A stretch of 64,000 bases of DNA. It comes from Oidiodendron maius Zn (lineage: Eukaryota; Ascomycota; Leotiomycetes; Myxotrichaceae). The notes under the pieces were generated by a model, which was given only the letters and a program-made list of their open reading frames with translations, had not been told where the DNA came from and searched no databases. Within the stretch, counting starts at the first letter, position 1. Each line of letters opens with the position of its first letter. The DNA lies in contig KN832892.1 in assembly GCA_000827325.1 (NCBI GenBank), positions 310,001-374,000 on the forward strand, written 5' to 3'. This document shows, in pieces, positions 61,370 to 64,000 of this stretch. The translations under genes and the position numbers were made by a program.

Positions 61370-63424
61370 ATGAACGTCGAACCTGGTGTTCAACCGCTAT
61401 CGATGCCTGAAACCGACCGTCTAACCGTTGGTGAAGACCAAGACAACCAATATAGAATTGAAAATGCAGAGAATAGTCAGATAAATTCACATGTGACAGA
61501 ATTTCGAGAAGTCCCTAAACTGACCGAGCAAGTAGTTCCCAAGCCTGATATTAGCTCTCAAGTGAGGATAAGACAATACTTTCATGGCAAACTTGCAAAG
61601 GAAGCTCCACAGCTGCGCTTTATTACGATAACGAATCCTAAGCAGGATAAGGATTTCCGGACAAGGAAGATTGTCCGGTCACATGTAGCTCGCCAATACC
61701 ATGTTATAAGACAGCAAGCGTGGAAGAATGAGGGAGACCTCCAAAGTGAGAATCAACTCCAATCCCCGCTTTCGAAATAAACTCGGGCAGATCCACTTGC
61801 AAGTGTCTCTCAGAACCCCACCAGTTAAAACGAATACGTTTTCATGGATCTTGACTTACGGTTATAGGGGTTGATAGTGGTAACGGTCCAGATCAGGCCA
61901 ACGCAGCAATAGTGGCACAGGGATACTCTCGGCAGATGCTTCGACAGTCAACCAGATGCTTAGCTGCCGCTGTTGGCCCTGGGGGCTCTGATCCATTTTC
62001 TAGTTGTTCATTGCCCGTCACGCCTCGAATAAATATTCTAATAGATCATTGTAAGATCCAATCTCCTTCGATCTAGTTTCAGACAGTCGAATAATCATTA
62101 CTCTTCGAGTCAAAACTCGGGAGTTTAGACTATATCATTGGCTTACTTGGGCTCATCAGTCTTGACCGTCGTTGGACCCCAAATGAACTCGTTTCTCACT
62201 AGCTCAAGTAACACTACTGATTCAATGAAAACGGTCTATGTCCCATTCAGCATCTCAGACCGTTGTGTTTTCCACGGTCTCTTACTACTCTCCGCCCGAA
62301 GCTTTGCCAAAATATCGGGGGATATGAGCTATCATGTTACTGCTTTGACGCATAAGGCTGAGTGCATCCGGTTGGTGAATGAAGCCTTGGGAAATCCTAG
62401 GAGAGCGACAAGTGATGCTACAATCGCAGCTGTTTTGATGCTTGCAGTTGAAGAGGTGAGTTTTAATTTCAACGCTCTATATCTTCTGAATTATGTATTA
62501 CTGGACCCAGGCTCACGCACTTCTAAGTTTTTACTAGGAAATCTCGAAGTGTTCAAAGCCCATATGTGTGGTCTCCATTCTATCGTGTTAATCAGGGGTG
62601 GCCTCTATACTCTGGGCCTAGGTGGGATTCTGGAGCAGTTGGCATTGAGGTACCTGCCTACTCATAATGTAGATTATAAGACATTGCTGACGGAAAGTTT
62701 CTTTAGCTGTGATCGTGCCTGCGAGATATATATGGGCTCGAGGCCACTGTTTACCTTCCTCGAGAGCCTTTCAGAAATAACCACAGTAACCGCGTTACCA
62801 CCAGGCTTCCGCAACATCCTTCAGTCACCTGATATCAGTCAGCAAATAGCTACGTTCGTTACTGATGCAAATACCACATCTCTAATCAAAAGTTTTTGCG
62901 GATTCGAAGTGACGACTGGCGCCGAGTTGCACTTTTCGGACACTTGTTGCAACTCTATTTCTCAACACATTGATCAGATATCGTCCCCATATATGATCAC
63001 CAGTGAAGCTATTGAGGTAGCCCCTACTTTACTTGTCGAAAAATGCCTCAGTTATGGACTTTTGGTGTATTATATGGTGATGCTTCGGTCCATCCCGCCT
63101 GAACCCTACCTCTCTTCTGATGTCGGCAAGCAGCTGAAGACTACCTTGATGCGAATGGATCTCCTGGTACATTGGCAAGGCCACCTTGACCTGTTGCTCT
63201 GGATAGCGTTTATGGGTGCGTGTTCAGCAACTAAAGGTCCACTACGAGACTGGTATATGTTTCTACTGAGTGGAGTTAATTGCCAACTAGGCACAAAGTC
63301 GTGGAAAGACATCAAAACTATTTTGGAAAAATTCTTATGGGCCAGACGATGCGACAGTCTGGGAAATGCTTTGTGGTTAGAGGTAGAAGCCCTTTCTGTA
63401 GGCTCCCTGTGCCTAAGCCTTTAG
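61370..63424 (+). CDS. fungal transcription-regulator-like protein without zinc cluster
   Basis: Four exons: 61370-61745, 61868-62050, 62160-62455, 62528-63424 (583 residues; all phases agree). Residues ~80-115 read RFITITNPKQDKDFRTRKIV then RSHVARQYH, the 'F(I/V)xxxxPxxxxdxxxxrxvRSHVMrdh' motif that opens the zinc-cluster-less subgroup of Fungal_trans_2 proteins. Later parts: GPGGSDPFSSCSLPVTPRIN, ILIDHFLTVVGPQMNSF, VPFSISDRCVFHGLLLLSAR and ATIAAVLMLAVEEFLLGNLE, HMCGLHSIVLIRGG, then a helical C-terminus. Intron 3 (72 bp) is in frame without stop, so an unspliced form would add 24 residues. Divergent orientation to the dehydrogenase relic is not seen (they converge). Confidence 0.82.
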
Positions 63425-63452
63425 TTTTAGCTAAATAAAAGGAGTGCTTGGG

Positions 63453-63994
63453 TTAACACATTGAGACATCTGTGATCACTGATCCTGAAGGCGTGACGAT
63501 AGACGCTCTATCTTTCGAGAATCTTTCGAGAATTGTCTCAATTCCGCCGTTTCCTCTAGAGCGCAAGAGTCGAGCAACAGTTAGAGATGGTACAGCACAC
63601 CCCGCAAACGCCATTTCGGCGAAATAAGACAACATGCCTGTGTACTAGGTATTGCTCCAACTACAGCAATGCTAACCCTCTTGGCTTTATCGATCGCCAG
63701 TTTCGTGGCAAAACGGGCCACGAGATATCCTAGAGTATCTTTGCCATCAATTTGTGCTGAGGTAGGACTCTCTCTCGTGATTTTAAGGGCGCTGTTGACT
63801 TTGCCGGGCTTTTCCAGCCTATCTCGAATACTGATTATCCTAGCCAGGCCAGTAGATGGATATCCTCGCAATTCGCTATCAATTAAATGATGAGTTATGA
63901 CTTCCGCATCTGCATTGCTGTACCCCGTATTCTCCAGGACACATTGAGCAAGCTGCTTTGCATCTGTGATACGAATTTTCGTCTTTGTTGCCAT
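63453..63994 (-). pseudogene. malate/lactate (Ldh_2-type) dehydrogenase, 5' part, broken
   Basis: Begins MATKTKIRITDAKQLAQCVL, then NTGYSNADAEVITHHLIDSE and LRGYPSTGLARI, the Ldh_2 signature 'ADvlv.adlrGh.sHGv.Rl' with S-T-G in place of S-H-G. Later IDGKDTLGYLVARFATKLAI is followed by a frame change near 63645 into MLSYFAEMAFAG, where intact relatives have N-x-T-W-Y-x-G-M-L-S-Y-Y-A-E-M. The codon at the expected Trp is TAG. The remaining NADH-binding and catalytic parts are missing; similarity fades after ~63600. The ordinary host-type gene is dead and truncated. Confidence 0.65.
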
Positions 63995-64000
63995 GATTTA

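Noticed and set aside
1-64000. CRISPR arrays, rRNA, tRNA
   Set aside because: No spaced direct-repeat array, and nothing resembling rRNA or a tRNA cloverleaf was recognised; short tandem repeats at 19712, 21044, 26651 and 59927 are simple duplications.

Overview
The window reads as nuclear DNA of a filamentous ascomycete (Pezizomycotina, most like Aspergillus/Penicillium-type Eurotiomycetes). The evidence is short GT-AG introns of about 48-120 bp with CTAAC/CTAAT-like branch sites, several Zn2Cys6 regulators, fungal-only families (GH93, GH79, HET, germin-like cupin, MARVEL-like membrane proteins, DUF4238), pogo/Tc1-type transposons, and AT-rich, TpA-rich decayed copies that look like the result of repeat-induced point mutation (RIP). 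Genes with introns were assembled by hand from splice signals. Where I give exons, the summed length is a multiple of three unless I say otherwise.

Left part (1-9 kb): transposon-rich. A pogo-like transposase runs off the left edge. A 1,855-bp RIP-decayed pogo/Tc1-type element with perfect 46-bp inverted ends follows, then a 195-bp MITE. The first host genes are a secreted germin-like cupin (4.8 kb) and a four-TM MARVEL-like protein (6-7 kb).

10-19.6 kb: a Zn2Cys6 regulator, a small DUF6593/tubby-like protein, a RidA-family protein, a frameshifted HSL-type esterase and a seven-exon secreted GH79 glycosidase with a 4-nt micro-exon.

20-28.3 kb: a block resembling a decaying secondary-metabolism cluster without a core synthase. 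It holds a beta-lactamase-like remnant, a Zn2Cys6 regulator, an SDR with one frameshift, an alpha/beta hydrolase of the polyketide-transferase (af380-like) type, a decayed Tc1 element, an SRPBCC protein and an MFS drug/toxin-efflux remnant.

29-38 kb: an intact carbohydrate-utilisation cluster. It has an MFS sugar porter and an intracellular GH3 glycosidase, divergently transcribed, then a Zn2Cys6 regulator and a secreted GH93 exo-arabinanase, also divergent. Both divergent promoters carry a shared CGG-N5-CGG type motif. The simplest reading is that GH93 releases arabinobiose outside the cell, the porter imports a disaccharide, GH3 cleaves it inside, and the regulator controls the set.

38-46.6 kb: NLR-type WD40 and HET fossils, a conserved fungal membrane-associated protein, and the most striking gene of the window: an F-box protein whose N-terminus is an almost exact copy of the histone H3 tail (41.0-42.1 kb). 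A HET fragment runs in the same open frame into the C-terminal half of a fungal regulator.

47-53.4 kb: a heavily RIP-mutated island holding a dead FHA-kinase, a dead coiled-coil gene, a dead kinase-like cell-death-family gene and a pogo transposase tail.

53.6-64 kb: an intact DUF4238 gene, two inverted ~395-bp repeat copies flanking an intact alpha/beta hydrolase gene, a multi-pass membrane protein, a four-exon regulator lacking a zinc cluster, and a decayed Ldh_2-type dehydrogenase at the right edge.
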